Shown: one piece after another, positions 1 to 9,634 of the stretch
Layout of the letters: each line of letters starts with the position of its first letter
How positions within the stretch are numbered: position 1 is the first letter of the stretch
From: Luteipulveratus halotolerans
GTDB lineage: Bacteria; Actinomycetota; Actinomycetes; Actinomycetales; Dermatophilaceae
Length of the DNA stretch: 64,000 nucleotides
Direction of reading: 5' to 3'
Assembly (NCBI RefSeq): GCF_001247745.1
Contig: NZ_LAIR01000002.1
Span: forward strand, 2,046,001-2,110,000
Translations under genes and position numbers: made by a program
Notes under the pieces: model-generated
The model's database searches: none
Told to the model about the DNA's origin: nothing
What the model saw: only the letters and a program-made list of their open reading frames with translations

Positions 1-328
1 AGCAGCTCTTCCTGGGCGGTGTGCCCGGCCTCGGCTGCCTGTCGGGCCGCGACCGTCGGGCACAGCACGATGTCGCCGAGCACGCCCTCCTCGGGCTCGA
101 CGTCGTCGCGTCCGGGCCGCAGCTCGTCCATCGGGAAGCTCATGACGTCGGTCGGTCCGGGCAGGTCCATCCACTGCACGTGGAGCACCTCCATCGCTGC
201 CTCGTCGATGACGCGCACGCACAGGTCCGCCTGGGGGTGCACCCGCATCCGGTCGAGGGTGTAGCGCGCGCAGGCGTGCAGCTCGTCGAGGTCGACCTCG
301 ACGTCGGTCTCGTTGAGGACGTCGATGC

Positions 329-332
<4 letters not shown>
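1..332 (-). CDS. ybeY: YbeY endoribonuclease, 3' end cut by the window
   Basis: First 110 codons of the zinc-dependent endoribonuclease YbeY, which takes part in 16S rRNA 3'-end maturation and ribosome quality control. The gene reads leftwards and leaves the window at base 1, so the family's HGxLHLxGYDH zinc site is outside and cannot be checked. The visible part has the typical block LPGPTDVMSFPMDE at about residues 57-70. The ATG at 332 overlaps the phoH stop codon (ATGA), so it is probably translationally coupled to phoH, which precedes it in most actinobacteria. Confidence 0.93.
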
Positions 333-1411
<1,079 letters not shown>

Positions 1412-1421
1412 CTCGCCGCTC

Positions 1422-1450
1422 AGTCTACGGTTTTCGCTGCCACGGTCGAA
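1422..1450 (-). promoter_or_regulatory. Candidate phoH promoter
   Basis: On the minus strand TTCGAC (1450-1445) and TAGACT (1427-1422) are separated by 17 bases, a good match to a housekeeping promoter. The -10 box ends 10 bases before the phoH ATG, so the transcript would have a leader of only a few bases. Predicted from sequence only. Confidence 0.5.
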
Positions 1451-1575
1451 CGAGTTGCCTCGCCCGTTCCCTCCGGTGCGCCCAGCGACAGGTGTCGGTC
1501 GGCGTCGCATCGGTGCGTGCTCCCCGTCCGCTCACTTCGACGACGGTCGAGGCGTGCCCGGCGCATGCTGGACCC

Positions 1576-2364
1576 ATGAGCCAGCCGACCCGCAGCCCCC
1601 AGCCAGGAGGAGAACCCGACCTCGCTGCCGTCGCAGCGCTGTTCGCCGACCGTTCGCGCGCCCGGATCCTGACGACCCTCCTCGACGGCCGCGCGCTCCC
1701 CGCCAGCCGCCTCGCCGCGGAGGCGGGCGTCACCCAGCAGACCGTGAGCTCGCACATGGCCCGGCTGCTCGACGCCGGGCTGGTGACGGTCGAGCGCAGC
1801 GGGAGGCACCGTTTCTACGCGCTCGCAGGCCCCGAGGTCGCCACCGTGCTGGAGGCGCTCGCCCATCTCGCACCCGTGCCGCCGGTCGCGTCGCTGCGTG
1901 AGGGCAGCCGGGCCAAACGGCTGCGCGACGGTCGCACCTGCTACGACCACCTCGCCGGCCGCCTCGGCGTACGCGTCACGACCCATCTCATCGATCGCCA
2001 GGTCCTCGTACGCACCGACGGCGGCGACGGCGTACGCCGGTCGCACAGCGACGACCTCTCGGCACCGTCCGTCGTCGCGCCGTTCGAGGTCGGGCCCCAC
2101 GCCGCCGAGGAGCTCGCGCGTTGGGGCGTGAATCTTGTTGCGCTGCAGCATGATCGCGAGAGATCACGACCGATGCTGAGGTTCTGCACCGACGTGACCG
2201 AGCAGCGCTATCACCTGGCAGGTGCGCTCGGCGCGGCGCTCCTGCACAGCCTGCGCGATCAAGGCTGGGTGACCAGTGGACCGCGCCCGCGCGAGCTGTC
2301 GGTCACCGAGGCGGGCGAGGCGGCACTCGGTCGACTGCTCGACGGGTCACCAGCGCAGCCGTGA
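1576..2364 (+). CDS. ArsR-like winged-helix regulator with C-terminal domain
   Basis: Putative DNA-binding regulator of 262 residues. Residues 15-95 form an ArsR/SmtB-type winged helix (LFADRSRARILTTLLDG, then AGVTQQTVSSHMARLLDAG). The rest, about 100-260, is a longer C-terminal part with the blocks CYDHLAGRLGV and RYHLAGALGAAL, a pairing I recognise from actinobacterial ArsR-type proteins of about 220-260 residues without known ligand. Two Cys are visible but no classical CxC metal site. The start ATG at 1576 is preferred over the open frame from 1492, which is not family-like. It is inserted between phoH and rsmE, and its 3' end overlaps the convergent rsmE 3' end by 18 bases. Confidence 0.75.
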   Translation: MSQPTRSPQPGGEPDLAAVAALFADRSRARILTTLLDGRALPASRLAAEAGVTQQTVSSHMARLLDAGLVTVERSGRHRFYALAGPEVATVLEALAHLAPVPPVASLREGSRAKRLRDGRTCYDHLAGRLGVRVTTHLIDRQVLVRTDGGDGVRRSHSDDLSAPSVVAPFEVGPHAAEELARWGVNLVALQHDRERSRPMLRFCTDVTEQRYHLAGALGAALLHSLRDQGWVTSGPRPRELSVTEAGEAALGRLLDGSPAQP

Positions 2365-3087
2365 TGCCAGCACCGCGAGTGCTGCTGGGCCGGCACTCGA
2401 CGAACGCAGCACGGTCGGGCCCAGGCGTACGGCCACTCCCCCGGCGGCTGTCAGTGCCTCGAGCTCGTCCGGTGTGATGCCGCCCTCCGGGCCGACGACG
2501 ACCAGGACCTCACCGTCGGTGGGCAGGTCGAGCGAGCCGATCGGGTCGACTGCCTCCTCGTGCAGCACGAGCGTGAGCGCGCTGGCACCGGCACGGGACA
2601 CGAGGGCGTCACGCGAGACCAGCGGAGCGACGACCGGCACCACCGGCCGCCGTGACTGCTTGGCCGCCGCGCGCACCACGCTCTCCCACTTGCGGTGCGC
2701 CTTGGCGCCACGCTCACCCTTCCACTGCACGATGCTGCGCCCGGCCTGCCAGGGCACGACCTCGTCGACGCCGAGCTCGGTGGCCGCCTCGATCGCCTGG
2801 TCGTCGCGGTCGCCCTTGGCGAGTGCCTGCACGAGGACCAGGCGTGGCTGCAGTGGCTCCACGGCGTGGACCGTCTCGAGCGTGAGCGTCAGCTCGTCCT
2901 TGGCGGTGGCCGTGACGACCGCCTCGGCCAACGCCCCCGACCCGTCGGCCAGCAGCACCTGCTCGCCGACGCCGATGCGGCGTACGGTCGCGGCGTGCCG
3001 GCCCTCGGGGCCGTCGAGGACCACCTGAGCACCCGCAGCGCGCTGGTCGAGCGCGCCGGCGTCGACGTAGAACAGGGGCGCCGTCAT
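2347..3087 (-). CDS. rsmE: 16S rRNA (uracil-1498-N3) methyltransferase
   Basis: RsmE of 246 residues, a SPOUT-fold methyltransferase that methylates N3 of U1498 in 16S rRNA with S-adenosylmethionine. The N-terminal PUA-like part (1-75) includes EGRHAATVRRIGVG. The SPOUT core carries VGPEGG at 198-203 and ends in LRSSSAGPAA, where most homologues have LRxETA. It lies 15 bases after dnaJ in the order hrcA-dnaJ-rsmE, the normal actinobacterial arrangement, and is probably cotranscribed from the CIRCE-controlled promoter. Confidence 0.93.
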   Translation of the reverse strand: MTAPLFYVDAGALDQRAAGAQVVLDGPEGRHAATVRRIGVGEQVLLADGSGALAEAVVTATAKDELTLTLETVHAVEPLQPRLVLVQALAKGDRDDQAIEAATELGVDEVVPWQAGRSIVQWKGERGAKAHRKWESVVRAAAKQSRRPVVPVVAPLVSRDALVSRAGASALTLVLHEEAVDPIGSLDLPTDGEVLVVVGPEGGITPDELEALTAAGGVAVRLGPTVLRSSSAGPAALAVLASRLRW

Positions 3088-3102
3088 CGCAGACCTGAGG
3101 GG

Positions 3103-4230
3103 CTACTTGCCCGCGAACGCGTCACGCAGCCGACCGAGCAGCCCGTGGTTGACCGGCTGGAACTTCGCCTCGGCCCGTTCCTCGCCGCGCTCCTTGGCCA
3201 GCTGGCGCAGGAGGTCCTGCTGCTGGGCGTCGAGCTTGGTGGGTGTGCGCACGTTGGCGTGCACCATCAGGTCGCCGCGCACGGTCGAGCGCAGGTGGGT
3301 GACGCCGAGTCCCTTGAGCGTGATGACGTCGCCCGCCTGGGTGCCGGGCTTGATGTCGACGTCGCGCGGCCCGTCGAGGGTGTCGAGCTGGAGCGTCGTG
3401 CCGAGCGCGGCTGCCGTCATCGGCAGCTCGACCGAGCAGTGCAGGTCATCGCCCTGACGCTGGAACATCGGGTGCTTCTTGACGCGCACCTCGACGTAGA
3501 GGTCGCCCGCCGGACCACCGGCCGGGCCGACCTCGCCCTCACCGGTGAGCTGGATGCGGGTGCCGCTGTCGACACCGGCCGGCACCTTGATCGTCATCGT
3601 GCGACGGTCGCGCACGCGGCCCTCGCCCGAGCACTCGAAGCACGGGTCGGTGATGACCTCGCCGAACCCGCGGCAGTTGGAGCACGGGCGCGTCGTCATG
3701 ACCTGGCCGAGGAAGGACTTCTGGATCTGCTGCACCTGACCGCTGCCCTGGCAGACGTCGCAGGTGCGGGTGCCGGTGCCGGGACGCGCGCCGTTGCCGG
3801 AGCAGGTCGGGCACAGCACCGCGGTGTCGAAGACCAGGTCGGCGTTGCCGCCGAAGACCGCGGTGCTCAGGTCGATCTCGAGAGGCAGGAGGGCGTCCTG
3901 GCCGCGCTGCTGACGCGAGCGCGGGCCGCGGGCCGCGCCACCGGCCTGACCGCCGAAGAAGGCGTCCATGATGTCGCTGAACGAGAAGCCCTGCCCGTAG
4001 CCCGCCGCACCGGCCTGGCCGTAGGGGTCGGCGCCCACGTCGAAGGCCTGACGCTTCTCGGCGTCGCCGAGGACGTCGTACGCCTGCGAGATCTTCTTGA
4101 ACTCCTCGGCGGCCTCGTCGCCGGGGTTGACGTCAGGGTGGAGCTTGCGCGCCAGCTTGCGGTAGGCGCGCTTGATCTCCTCCTGGCTCGCATCGCGGGC
4201 GACACCGAGGGTGGCGTAGTAGTCGTTCAC
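3103..4230 (-). CDS. dnaJ: Chaperone DnaJ (HrcA-linked copy)
   Basis: Hsp40 co-chaperone of 375 residues that stimulates DnaK. Domain order is J domain (1-68, HPD at 31-33), Gly/Phe region (about 68-105), zinc-finger region with four CxxC motifs (Cys 140/143, 157/160, 183/186, 197/200), and the C-terminal substrate-binding domains. All eight zinc ligands are present. The GTG start overlaps the hrcA stop (GTGA). This is the second DnaJ type of actinobacteria, encoded with hrcA rather than with dnaK, and is expected to be repressed by HrcA through the upstream CIRCE. Confidence 0.96.
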   Translation of the reverse strand: MNDYYATLGVARDASQEEIKRAYRKLARKLHPDVNPGDEAAEEFKKISQAYDVLGDAEKRQAFDVGADPYGQAGAAGYGQGFSFSDIMDAFFGGQAGGAARGPRSRQQRGQDALLPLEIDLSTAVFGGNADLVFDTAVLCPTCSGNGARPGTGTRTCDVCQGSGQVQQIQKSFLGQVMTTRPCSNCRGFGEVITDPCFECSGEGRVRDRRTMTIKVPAGVDSGTRIQLTGEGEVGPAGGPAGDLYVEVRVKKHPMFQRQGDDLHCSVELPMTAAALGTTLQLDTLDGPRDVDIKPGTQAGDVITLKGLGVTHLRSTVRGDLMVHANVRTPTKLDAQQQDLLRQLAKERGEERAEAKFQPVNHGLLGRLRDAFAGK

Positions 4231-5252
4231 TGATCGAGGATCTCCGAGACGTAACGTGCGACGGCGCGGACGGCCGCCATGGTCGAGGGGTAGTCCATGC
4301 GCGTCGGGCCGAGCACCCCGAGCCCGGCCACCGCACCGGTGCCGTAGCTCGTGGTCACCATGGACGTGCTGTGCAGGCCTTCGTAGGGGTTCTCCGCGCC
4401 GATGCGCACCGCGACGGCGTCCGCCGCGTCAACGTTCACTGTGGAGAGCAAACGCAGCAGGACGACGTGTTGTTCCAGTGCGTCGAGCACCGGGGCGAGA
4501 TGGACGACATCACCGCCGGTGCGCGCGAGGTTGGCGGTGCCGGCGAGCACGAGGCGTTCTTCGCGCTGCTCGGCCATCGCGTCGGTGAGCACCTGGACGA
4601 CGGCGCGCACCGTGGCGCGGTCGTCCTCGGCGAACTCCTCGGCGAGGCCGTCCAGGCCGTGTGCGGCCTCGGAGAGCAGGCGGCCCGACGACTCGGCGTT
4701 GAGGCGCGTACGCAGGTCGGCGACGAGGGTCTCACCCTCCGAGGTCAGCAGGTCCTCGGAGACCTCGAGGACGCGCTGCTCGACCCGACCGCTCGAGACG
4801 ATCAGGACGACCATCAGCCGGTGGCTGGTGAGCGGCACGAGCTCGATGTGACGCACCGACGACCGCGACAGCGAGGGGTACTGCATCACCGCGACCTGCT
4901 GGGTGATGGAGGCGAGCAGCTTGGCGGTGCGGTCGACGACGTCGTCGAGGTCGACCGAGTGCTCCAGGAACTCACGGATCGCGGCCTTCTCGCCGCGGCT
5001 GAGCGGCTTGACCTGGCTGAGGCGGTCGACGAAGAGCCGGTAGCCGGCATCGGTCGGCACGCGTCCGGCCGACGTGTGCGGTGCGGAGATCAGGCCTTCG
5101 TCCTCCAGGACCGCCATGTCGTTGCGGACCGTCGCCGCGCTCACACCCAGCTGGTGACGCTCGAGCAGCGCCTTCGAGCCGACCGGCTCGGAGGTGGAGA
5201 CGTAGTCCTGGACGATCGCTCGCAGGATCTGCAACCGGCGTTCCTCGGACAT
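4227..5252 (-). CDS. hrcA: Heat-inducible repressor HrcA
   Basis: Transcriptional repressor of 341 residues that binds CIRCE and is inactive when it misfolds or GroE is titrated. The N-terminal winged helix covers about 1-75 (RRLQILRAIVQDYV, ATVRNDMAVLEDEGLI), followed by a GAF-like dimerisation region. An upstream in-frame extension to 5915 is rejected: it runs antisense through DUF3097, and the ATG at 5252 has an AGGAGG-type site. A CIRCE lies 22 bases upstream, so the operon is autoregulated. Confidence 0.96.
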   Translation of the reverse strand: MSEERRLQILRAIVQDYVSTSEPVGSKALLERHQLGVSAATVRNDMAVLEDEGLISAPHTSAGRVPTDAGYRLFVDRLSQVKPLSRGEKAAIREFLEHSVDLDDVVDRTAKLLASITQQVAVMQYPSLSRSSVRHIELVPLTSHRLMVVLIVSSGRVEQRVLEVSEDLLTSEGETLVADLRTRLNAESSGRLLSEAAHGLDGLAEEFAEDDRATVRAVVQVLTDAMAEQREERLVLAGTANLARTGGDVVHLAPVLDALEQHVVLLRLLSTVNVDAADAVAVRIGAENPYEGLHSTSMVTTSYGTGAVAGLGVLGPTRMDYPSTMAAVRAVARYVSEILDQ

Positions 5253-5273
5253 GCTCACCTCCTGGTCTCGTGC

Positions 5274-5300
5274 TTGGCACTCCTGTGGCCCGAGTGCCAA
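5274..5300 (-). promoter_or_regulatory. CIRCE operator of the hrcA-dnaJ operon
   Basis: Perfect inverted repeat TTGGCACTC-N9-GAGTGCCAA. It differs from the textbook CIRCE (TTAGCACTC-N9-GAGTGCTAA) by one symmetrical base pair per arm and keeps the N9 spacer. It lies 22 bases before the hrcA ATG, as expected for an autoregulatory HrcA site. Confidence 0.93.
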
Positions 5301-5357
5301 GTCTACGTGCTGGTACGCGCGGCGCGTGTCGGGCGCATGCCGGCCGCGTGGTCCACC

Positions 5358-5363
5358 TAACCT
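5358..5363 (+). promoter_or_regulatory. Leaderless -10 box of the DUF3097 gene
   Basis: TAACCT ends 6 bases before the GTG at 5370, so transcription would begin at or next to the start codon. There is no Shine-Dalgarno sequence. Confidence 0.5.
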
Positions 5364-5369
5364 CACCGG

Positions 5370-6251
5370 GTGAGCTTCGACCGATACGGCAGCGACGTCC
5401 TCAGCACCGACTGGAAGGCCCCGCGGCGCGGCCGGTCCACGCCCATGGAAGCAGTCCGCGACCTGGTCGTCGAGGAGGTCCAGACCGGGTGGTGTGGCGC
5501 AGTCGTCGGCGTCGAGAAGGCCGGCGGCATGCAGGTCGTCCACCTCGAGGATCGCCGCGGCAGGGTCAAGGCGTTTCCGCTGGGCCCGGGGTTCCTGGTC
5601 GACGGCAAGCCGGTCGAGCTCACCGCACCCACCTCGGCGTCCACGAAGCAGGCGCTGTCCGACGCCCGAGCCGCAGCGTCGCGTACGGCGTCGGGCTCGG
5701 TCGCCGTCAAGGACGCCCCCGCACGTGTCGCATCGGGGTCGCGGATCTTCGTCGAGGGCCGGCACGACGCCGAGCTCGTCGAGAAGGTCTGGGGTGCCGA
5801 CCTGCGAGTAGAGGGTGTGGTGGTCGAGATGCTCGACGGCGTCGACGACCTCGCGGGCGTGATCCGCGACTTCGCGCCGTCGCGCGACCGACGGATGGGT
5901 GTGCTGGTCGACCATCTCGTGCCGGGCGCCAAGGAGACCCGCATCGTCGAGGAGGCCCGCAAGGCCGCCTCACCCGATCACGTGCTGATCCTCGGCCACC
6001 CCTACATCGACGTGTGGCAGTCCGTCCGGCCGGAGCGCCTCGGCTGGCAGCAGTGGCCGACGATCCCGCGCGGTCAGTCGTGGAAGCACGGCATCCTCGC
6101 CGAGCTGGGCTGGCCGCACGCCTCGCAGGCGGACGTCGCACGGGGCTGGAAGCAGATCCTCGGCACCGTCCGGACCTACGCCGACCTCGAGCCCGCACTC
6201 CTGGGCCGGGTCGAGGAGCTCATCGACTTCGTGACCGAGCCGGTCGGCTGA
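5370..6251 (+). CDS. DUF3097 family protein
   Basis: Protein of 293 residues of the actinobacterial DUF3097 family, function unknown. It has no signal peptide or membrane segment. An N-terminal beta-rich part (about 30-80) is followed by a region with FVEGRHDAELVEKVWG and VEMLDGVDDL, which resembles a Toprim-like fold (acidic, glycine-rich turns), a likeness I infer only by eye. It sits divergently from hrcA and near hemW, its usual position. The GTG start follows a TAACCT box at leaderless spacing. Confidence 0.88.
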   Translation: MSFDRYGSDVLSTDWKAPRRGRSTPMEAVRDLVVEEVQTGWCGAVVGVEKAGGMQVVHLEDRRGRVKAFPLGPGFLVDGKPVELTAPTSASTKQALSDARAAASRTASGSVAVKDAPARVASGSRIFVEGRHDAELVEKVWGADLRVEGVVVEMLDGVDDLAGVIRDFAPSRDRRMGVLVDHLVPGAKETRIVEEARKAASPDHVLILGHPYIDVWQSVRPERLGWQQWPTIPRGQSWKHGILAELGWPHASQADVARGWKQILGTVRTYADLEPALLGRVEELIDFVTEPVG

Positions 6252-6254
6252 GAC

Positions 6255-6659
6255 TCAGCCGTCGGCCTCGACGCGGCGCAGCACCGGGCCGTCCTGCTCT
6301 CCGGGCACCGCGGGCACGTCGCGGACGAACCGCGCGGTCGCGTCCGCACCGGCGCGTACGACGTCGTACCCCCGGCCACCGGCTCCCTGAGGCGCCCACT
6401 GCACGAGCCTGATGTTGTCGACCGCGAAGCGGCGGGCCGTCTGGCCGTCACGGGGTGGCTCCTGCCGCACGAACACCTGCACCGCTCGCGCATCAGCCGG
6501 TGCCGTCGTGTCGAGCACGACACGACGGCAGGCGACCACGTCGTCGTCACTCGCCGGCCCACGCAGCAGCTCCAGGCCACGCCCCGGCCGACCTGCGTCG
6601 TCGCAGCGGGACTCGTTGGTCGTCCGCGCGTACGCGCCGAGGTGCCACAGCCCGCCCTA
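6255..6659 (-). pseudogene. Remnant of an unrecognised gene
   Basis: An open stretch of about 134 codons with strong coding character, running from just after an in-frame TAG (6659-6657) to a stop at 6255. It begins GGLWHLGAYARTTNESRCDD without any good start codon or ribosome site; the first plausible start is GTG at 6539, which would discard a well-conserved-looking part. Upstream of the TAG the same frame stays open for only 11 more codons to a TAA. I read this as an N-terminally truncated gene beside the NlpC/P60 gene. The family is not recognised. It could still be a short 94-residue protein from GTG 6539. Confidence 0.45.
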
Positions 6660-6746
6660 CGTGTCGTCGCCGGTCTGGTCCCGCTTGCGACGTTAACGGA
6701 ATGGTCAAGGGCAGACCGATAATTCGGCAGTGACTCCCGCCACGCG

Positions 6747-7775
6747 CTAGAGCCGTCGGGCCGACCGCCAGCCGCGGGCGTACAGACCCTTGCCGTCGAG
6801 GACCGACAGGCCGCCGACATCACCCATCGTGGGCCCGTCGACCTTCTTGCGGCTGGAGATGAACCGGTGCCTGCCGTCGCTGTCGAGCCCCAGGAAGAGG
6901 CCCACGTGGTCGATGCCGTCCTCGCCGTCCGTGACGAAGAACACCAGGTCACCCGGCAGCAGCAGGTCACGCTCGTGGTCACCGGGGCGCTCGCCCTTGA
7001 GCCGGAACAGCTGTCGGCCCGGACCGTGCTCGGCCATCGCGTAGGCGCGTCGAGGCAGGCCCGGCCCTTCCTTGTTGCCGCTCAGCAGCGGCAGGCCGAG
7101 CCGGTAGCCGAGGACGAGCCGCAGGTAGCCCGAGCAGTCGGCCGCACCGAGCCGGCGGCGCTCGTACTTCTTGGTCTCGCCGTCGGCGAACGTCCAGTCA
7201 CGCCCGAGGTAGTCGTAGAAGTCCGACGCCTCCAGCCGCGACTCGCTGTCCTCGCCGAGGGGTCCGTACGACGCGTCGCCGGCGTAGCGCACACCGCGTG
7301 AGTCGACGCGTTCGGGCGCACCCACGACGTACTGGAAGCAGACGTCGATCACGTCGAGCGGTGGGTGGTTGTGCGTCTGCACCAGCCACGGCCGCCAGGT
7401 CGCGGCGACGGCGTGGTCGGCCGCCCAAGGGGCGGGCAGCAGGTGGACGCGCGAGTCAGACAGCACGGTGGCGGCGGTCGTCTCCGCCTCGGCGAGCGTG
7501 CGGCGGGGGCCGCGCACGGTCACCGTGCGCGCCTGGTCGGTGCAGGTGGCGACCAGGTGGCCGTCGCCGTCACGAAAGCGGGTCAGGCCGGCCCGGTCGT
7601 CACGCTCGACCCTCAGCTCGTCGGCCGTGATCGGCCGGTAGGTGGAAGGCGGTGGCCCGTTCGGCCCGTCGGGCCAGGTCGCCCAGAGCACACCGCCGGT
7701 CACCGCCGTGACGCCGACTACGCCGGCCCCCAGGAGCACGCTGCGGCGCGGGACGTGCTGGTCGGCGAGCGACAT
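6747..7775 (-). CDS. Exported NlpC/P60-like peptidase
   Basis: Protein of 342 residues with an N-terminal Arg-Arg signal-anchor (VPRRSVLLGAGVVGVTAV at 8-25), possibly Tat-dependent, and a C-terminal NlpC/P60-like domain from about 205. The candidate catalytic residues are Cys214 (LGAADCSGYLRL) and His290 (IDHVGLFLG), with His303 as a possible third. NlpC/P60 enzymes usually cut peptidoglycan stem peptides outside the membrane. Residues 45-200 match no domain I know. It has a good ribosome site (GGAGAT) and stands alone next to a decayed gene. Confidence 0.75.
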   Translation of the reverse strand: MSLADQHVPRRSVLLGAGVVGVTAVTGGVLWATWPDGPNGPPPSTYRPITADELRVERDDRAGLTRFRDGDGHLVATCTDQARTVTVRGPRRTLAEAETTAATVLSDSRVHLLPAPWAADHAVAATWRPWLVQTHNHPPLDVIDVCFQYVVGAPERVDSRGVRYAGDASYGPLGEDSESRLEASDFYDYLGRDWTFADGETKKYERRRLGAADCSGYLRLVLGYRLGLPLLSGNKEGPGLPRRAYAMAEHGPGRQLFRLKGERPGDHERDLLLPGDLVFFVTDGEDGIDHVGLFLGLDSDGRHRFISSRKKVDGPTMGDVGGLSVLDGKGLYARGWRSARRL

Positions 7776-7966
7776 GGATCTCCTCGTCGGCGGACAGAAC
7801 CCCTGCCGCGGAGTCTAGGCAGACCGCCCGGACGTCCTGGGCGACGGCACGCCGTCAGGGTCGGCTCTGAGGCCACCCTGGACCTGCTCGCATCGACCCC
7901 GGACTCGGGACTGCTGCGACCTCGGACGCTGTTCACTGGACAGAGGTCCGAACTCAGGAGGCACTC

Positions 7967-8368
7967 ATGAGCTGTCCCACACCCCAGCCGTACGGCGGCC
8001 AGCAGCCCGTCATGTCGAACGACGACCGCACCGGAGCCATGCTGGCGCACCTGTCCGCCCCGGTCGCGGCGGTCCTCAGCGCCGGCTGGCTGAGCATGGT
8101 CGGCCCGCTGATCGTGTGGTTCGTCTACAAGGACAAGAGCCCGGCCGCCCGCCACGCCGCTGCGGGCGCGTTCAACTTCAACCTGTCGTTCTGGGTCCTC
8201 TACCTGATCAGCTGGATCCTGATCTTCACCGTCATCGGCGCGGTCATCGGCATCCCACTGCTGATCGTGATCTTCTGCGTCGCCGCCTGGTGCCACATCA
8301 AGGGCGCGGTCCGTGCGTCACGGGGCGAGTCGTACGAGTACCCCTGGCAGCTCAGGGTGCTCGCCTGA
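7967..8368 (+). CDS. DUF4870 membrane protein
   Basis: Small membrane protein of 133 residues of the DUF4870 type. The N-terminus is short and Pro/Gln-rich (PYGGQQPV), followed by about three hydrophobic segments (near 30-55, 72-95 and 95-112) with the typical motif FVYKDKSPAARHAAAGAFNF between the first two. Function unknown. The ATG has an AGGAGG site 5 bases upstream. It is monocistronic; its TGA abuts the hemW stop of the opposite strand in a shared TGATCA. Confidence 0.85.
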   Translation: MSCPTPQPYGGQQPVMSNDDRTGAMLAHLSAPVAAVLSAGWLSMVGPLIVWFVYKDKSPAARHAAAGAFNFNLSFWVLYLISWILIFTVIGAVIGIPLLIVIFCVAAWCHIKGAVRASRGESYEYPWQLRVLA

Positions 8369-9604
8369 TCAGTAGCCGAGCAGCCGGCGTACGACGGTGT
8401 CGGCCAGCAGCCGTCCGCGCAGCGTGAGCACTGCTCTCGCGTCGCGGACGGCGCTGCGCCCGTCGAGGAGGCCGTCGGCGACGAGGCCCGCGACCGCGCG
8501 GCGCCCGTCGTCGTGCAGCACGTCGAGAGGCAGCCCCTCGACGAGGCGGACGCCCAGCAGCACCCGCTCGTCGTGGCGCTGCTCGTCGGTCAGCACCTCG
8601 CGGGCCGCCGCCGGCGACTCACCCGACGCGATCCGACCGGCAAAAGCGTTGGGGTGCTTGACGTTCCACCACCGGACGCCGCTCACATGGCTGTGTGCGC
8701 CCGGGCCGACGCCCCACCAGTCGCCGTCGGCCCAGTAGCACTCGTTGTGACGGCACCGAGCAGCCGGCGTACGAGCCCAGTTGCTGACCTCGTACCACCC
8801 GAATCCGGCCGCGGACAGCAGCTCGTCGGCGAGCTCGTACTTGTCCGCCTCGTCGTCGTCATCGGGCATCGTGACCTGGCCGCGTCGCACCTGAGCGGCG
8901 AGCTTGGTGCCGTCCTCGACGACGAGCGCGTAGGCGCTGATGTGGTCGGGCTCCAAGGCGATCGCGGACTCGAGACTGGTGCGCCAGTCGTCGAGGGACT
9001 CCCCCGGCGTGCCGTAGATCAGGTCGACGCTCACCTGCAGCCCCGCAGCCCGTGCGGCCTCGACCGCGAGCCGCACATTGGACGGATCGTGAGTGCGCTC
9101 AAGGGTTTTCAGCACGTGCGGGACGGCCGACTGCATGCCGACGCTGACCCGGGTGAAACCTCCGTCGGCGAGGACCTGCAACGACTCGGGCGTGACGGAG
9201 TCCGGGTTGGCCTCGGTGGTCACCTCGGCGTCCGGCGCCAGACCGAACGTGTCGCGGATGCCCGCCAGCAGCTTGACCAGGTCGTGTGCCGCGAGGAGCG
9301 TCGGCGTGCCGCCTCCGACGAACACCGTGTCGACCTGGGGCGCCCGCTCACCGAGCACCCGACCGGCGAGCGTCAGCTCGCCCAGCGCGGCGTCGGCGTA
9401 CGACGACACGCTCGCCCCCGGCATGCCGAGCTCGGTGAGCGTGTAGGTGTTGAAGTCGCAGTAGCCGCAGCGCACCGTGCAGAACGGCACGTGCACGTAG
9501 ATCCCGAACGGCCCGCGGCCAAGACCGGCGAGCGCGGTCGACGGCAGGGATCCGTCGGCGGGGGCGGGTTCTCCGTCGGGCAGGGCACTGGGCACGGGCT
9601 CCAT
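8369..9604 (-). CDS. hemW: Radical SAM protein HemW
   Basis: HemW, formerly called HemN-like coproporphyrinogen III oxidase, now regarded as a haem chaperone or haem-inserting protein; 411 residues. The radical SAM motif CTVRCGYC places the cluster Cys at 42, 46 and 49, followed by the family's GGGTPTLL block. It is a cytosolic protein with a C-terminal HemN-like domain. The frame is open to 10060, but the ATG at 9604 is the first start consistent with the family; longer versions would overlap the divergent lipoprotein gene. It lies near DUF3097 and hrcA as in relatives. Confidence 0.92.
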   Translation of the reverse strand: MEPVPSALPDGEPAPADGSLPSTALAGLGRGPFGIYVHVPFCTVRCGYCDFNTYTLTELGMPGASVSSYADAALGELTLAGRVLGERAPQVDTVFVGGGTPTLLAAHDLVKLLAGIRDTFGLAPDAEVTTEANPDSVTPESLQVLADGGFTRVSVGMQSAVPHVLKTLERTHDPSNVRLAVEAARAAGLQVSVDLIYGTPGESLDDWRTSLESAIALEPDHISAYALVVEDGTKLAAQVRRGQVTMPDDDDEADKYELADELLSAAGFGWYEVSNWARTPAARCRHNECYWADGDWWGVGPGAHSHVSGVRWWNVKHPNAFAGRIASGESPAAAREVLTDEQRHDERVLLGVRLVEGLPLDVLHDDGRRAVAGLVADGLLDGRSAVRDARAVLTLRGRLLADTVVRRLLGY

Positions 9605-9634
9605 TGTCCGCCTCGCCACCGCGCGTAGGGCAGG

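Noticed and set aside
2695..4233. Open frame of 512 codons on the plus strand
   Set aside because: Shadow of dnaJ and rsmE on the other strand. It lacks recognisable domains and arises from high third-position GC.
5252..5915. N-terminal extension of HrcA to 5915
   Set aside because: It reads through the CIRCE operator and antisense through the DUF3097 gene.
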